DNA from: Lactococcus paracarnosus
GTDB taxonomy: Bacteria; Bacillota; Bacilli; Lactobacillales; Streptococcaceae
Length of the DNA: 64,000 nucleotides
NCBI RefSeq assembly: GCF_006770285.1
Contig: NZ_CP017195.1
Coordinates: forward strand, 868,001-932,000
Direction: 5' to 3'
Of the stretch, positions 62,348 to 64,000 are shown one piece after another; position 1 is the stretch's first letter, and every line of letters begins with the position of its first letter. Both the position numbers and the translations under genes were made by a program. The notes under the pieces are model-generated. The model was not told where the DNA came from and made no database searches. It saw only the letters and a program-made list of their open reading frames with translations.

Positions 62348-63661
62348 TTGTTTACCTTACCTAATTATTTATATGAGATATTATCTTGGATATGTGATAT
62401 TCTGATTATCCTTGTATTTGCAAATCTACTATTTTTTACGACCTTATCATTTTTTGGCTTAAAAAAACCAAAGCGAGACTATAAACTGGTTAGTCCGAAG
62501 AAGAAATTCTTGTTTTTGGTGCCAGCACATAATGAAGCTTCTGTCATAAAAGAAACGGTAAAAGCATTACTTAATCAAGATTATGACGATGCATTATTTG
62601 ATATTGTTGTTATTGCCGATAATTGCACGGATGATACGGCAAATATTGTTCGAAACTTGGCTAGTAAAGCCATTGTATTTGAAAACTTTTCTAAACCTGA
62701 TGAACCTCGTGGTAAACCGCATGGTATAGCAAGTTTTATCAATCAAGGTGGCTGGGAATCGTATGATTATATTGCTTTTATTGATGCAGATAACATCGTT
62801 GTCCCGTCATACTTGACTGAAATGAATTCACAGAGTGTGGCACACCCAGATTTTGTTGTGATTCAGGGTTATTTAGGTATGAAAAACATTTCTACTTCTA
62901 TAACAGCATCTGGTTATGCTGCGGTGTACTTTATTACAAACCGAGCAGTGCAAGCAGCAAATTATGCTTTAGGCTGGAATGCTGCTATTGGAGGTACAGG
63001 CTTTATTTTGGATACGACCTATTTGAAAGAAAATGGTTGGAATCCCCGAAGTTACACAGAAGATTTTGAGCTACAAGTTGAACTATCAATGAAGGGATTA
63101 AGAAGTGGTTGGAACCATTTTGCTTCAGTCTTAGATGAAAAACCAAATGGGTTTAAAGTGAGTCACAATCAGCGTGTGAGATGGGCTCAAGGACACTGGT
63201 TTGTCGCTTTTACAACAACTATAAAACAAGTCGTATCTCTTTTTAAATCGAGAACACTTAGAGAGTTAATGAGTAAAATTGAAACACTTTTTTATTCCTA
63301 TTCTATGGTCAGACCAATTTCATATTTAGGCATACTTTGCCTAAGTGTGTTAGATAGTCGGTTATTTAACTACTTACCTATGCTTTTTTCTACCCTTTTA
63401 TTTTGGGGCGTTATGCAAATTGTGAATTTCTTGATTATACCAACCGTATATTTTTTACAAGAGGCAAAACCCTATTTTAATATGAAAAAAAGTCTAAGTA
63501 AGAAAATTGTTTTCTTTTTTAGACTCATCTATAGCTTTATTTATAATTCATTGACTTATATGCTCGCACAAATTGTTGGATTTGGCACATGGTTCTTTCC
63601 ACAAAACAAGTGGAACAAGACAGTACATTCTGTTCAATATGAAGACTTAGAAGGCGAGTAG
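62348..63661 (+). CDS. Membrane-bound family 2 glycosyltransferase
   Basis: A 437-residue enzyme with an N-terminal membrane segment (ICDILIILVFANLLFFTTL), a GT-A domain (FLFLVPAHNEASVIKETVKALLNQDY, VVIADNCTDDTA, YIAFIDADNIV with D-x-D, YTEDFELQVELSMKG with the ED motif and QRVRWAQGHW with the QxxRW motif) and four to five C-terminal membrane segments. The D,D,D,QxxRW set marks processive or polyprenyl-linked synthases such as N-acetylglucosaminyltransferases. TTG start 62348 follows AGGAG. It begins the polysaccharide part after the WxL genes. Confidence 0.9.
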   Translation: MFTLPNYLYEILSWICDILIILVFANLLFFTTLSFFGLKKPKRDYKLVSPKKKFLFLVPAHNEASVIKETVKALLNQDYDDALFDIVVIADNCTDDTANIVRNLASKAIVFENFSKPDEPRGKPHGIASFINQGGWESYDYIAFIDADNIVVPSYLTEMNSQSVAHPDFVVIQGYLGMKNISTSITASGYAAVYFITNRAVQAANYALGWNAAIGGTGFILDTTYLKENGWNPRSYTEDFELQVELSMKGLRSGWNHFASVLDEKPNGFKVSHNQRVRWAQGHWFVAFTTTIKQVVSLFKSRTLRELMSKIETLFYSYSMVRPISYLGILCLSVLDSRLFNYLPMLFSTLLFWGVMQIVNFLIIPTVYFLQEAKPYFNMKKSLSKKIVFFFRLIYSFIYNSLTYMLAQIVGFGTWFFPQNKWNKTVHSVQYEDLEGE

Positions 63662-63663
63662 AT

Positions 63664-63783
63664 ATGAGCAATAAACAAAATTTAGAACAAAGTAAAAAGC
63701 AAACAAAAGTATACTTTTACAATAATCTCTTTTTTATACTGATTACAATTGCTATTATTGTATTTTTCTTTGCAAGTAACTAG
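63664..63783 (+). CDS. Small single-pass membrane protein (39 residues)
   Basis: Frame from ATG 63664, two bases after the glycosyltransferase stop, to TAG 63781. A polar, Lys/Gln-rich first half and one membrane segment ([20 protein letters not shown]). Tight spacing between two polysaccharide genes (the next ATG is 11 bases on) supports translation. It may be a small accessory subunit of the glycosyltransferase; function unknown. Confidence 0.6.
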   Translation: MSNKQNLEQSKKQTKVYFYNNLFFILITIAIIVFFFASN

Positions 63784-63794
63784 GAGATAAACGT

Positions 63795-64000
63795 ATGAAA
63801 AAAATAATGGTAGTTTTTGGTACACGACCAGAAGCAATAAAAATGGCACCTTTAGTCAAATCGATTGAAAAAGATGCTAGGTTTGAAGTTAGTGTCGTTG
63901 TTACGGGTCAGCATAGAGAGATGCTAGACCAGGTGCTAGAAGTTTTTGAGGTGACGCCTGATTATGATTTAGATATCATGGGACTGAATCAGACACTAGA
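63795..64000 (+). CDS. wecB: UDP-N-acetylglucosamine 2-epimerase (5' part)
   Basis: The first 68 codons of an enzyme that makes UDP-ManNAc from UDP-GlcNAc for wall or capsule polymers. The opening [18 protein letters not shown] and [18 protein letters not shown] are diagnostic for WecB/MnaA. The ribosome site is TAGGAGATAA. The gene runs out of the window. With the GT2 gene it indicates a ManNAc-containing polysaccharide locus. Confidence 0.93.
   Translation, partial: MKKIMVVFGTRPEAIKMAPLVKSIEKDARFEVSVVVTGQHREMLDQVLEVFEVTPDYDLDIMGLNQTL

Overview
The window looks like the chromosome of a low-GC Gram-positive lactic acid bacterium of the Streptococcaceae, most likely Lactococcus or a close relative. 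This is inferred from an L-lactate dehydrogenase gene, maltose phosphorylase plus beta-phosphoglucomutase, an Rgg-type regulator, WxL and LPXTG surface proteins, strong AGGAGG-type ribosome sites, CcpA-type cre sites and AT-rich intergenic DNA. Both ends cut genes (tsaE on the left, a UDP-GlcNAc 2-epimerase on the right).

Layout. 1-4.2 kb: tsaE end, an acetyltransferase, an LCP wall-polymer ligase, tRNA-Arg(UCU), an ECF S component and a lipoprotein. 4.2-10.4 kb: maltodextrin use (intracellular neopullulanase-type amylase, mapA, pgmB, LacI-type regulator), with cre/operator-like sites before the amylase gene, before mapA and before the regulator. 10.5-12.6 kb: MBL hydrolase, tadA, small SRP RNA, ogt. 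12.8-18.4 kb: an HTH-plus-Sel1 protein, two XRE regulators and a giant LysM surface protein interrupted at a run of seven G. 18.4-20.4 kb: small genes including a SemiSWEET. 20.7-24.7 kb: FMN riboswitch and ribD-ribE-ribBA-ribH. 24.7-27.6 kb: small minus-strand genes, including a 28-residue peptide with a perfect ribosome site.

27.9-34.0 kb is the most unusual part. A membrane-anchored protein is followed by a C47-like cysteine peptidase fused to a C-terminal domain with a hydrophobic hairpin, then a small multi-membrane-segment protein. Downstream are C-terminal fragments of similar modules, each followed by a different small membrane protein (one split by an IS3-family element). Last comes a second copy of the leader joined directly to another hairpin domain, again followed by a small membrane protein. 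I read this as a polymorphic toxin/immunity array. That is an inference.

34.2-49.4 kb is mostly housekeeping: acetyltransferase, CBS/DRTGG regulator, DHH phosphoesterase, HD hydrolase, MaoC-like protein, BI-1 family protein, ldh, rqcH, a TrpXYZ-type ABC transporter, ndk, lepA and a PadR operon. 49.6-53.9 kb is argCJDB behind an ARG-box-like site. 54.1-56.5 kb holds an alpha carbonic anhydrase and a photolyase. 57.2-64 kb has an Rgg regulator next to a WxL surface complex locus (MucBP/WxL, small LPXTG, WxL, DUF916 anchor) running into polysaccharide genes (GT2, wecB).

Several genes (969, 34234, 37020, 41756, 45814) start 6-7 bases after a good -10 box without a ribosome site, suggesting leaderless mRNAs. 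Runs of seven or eight G, rare here, lie in or beside surface-protein genes and could be slippage sites. Five reading frames appear broken; sequencing error cannot be excluded for any single case.
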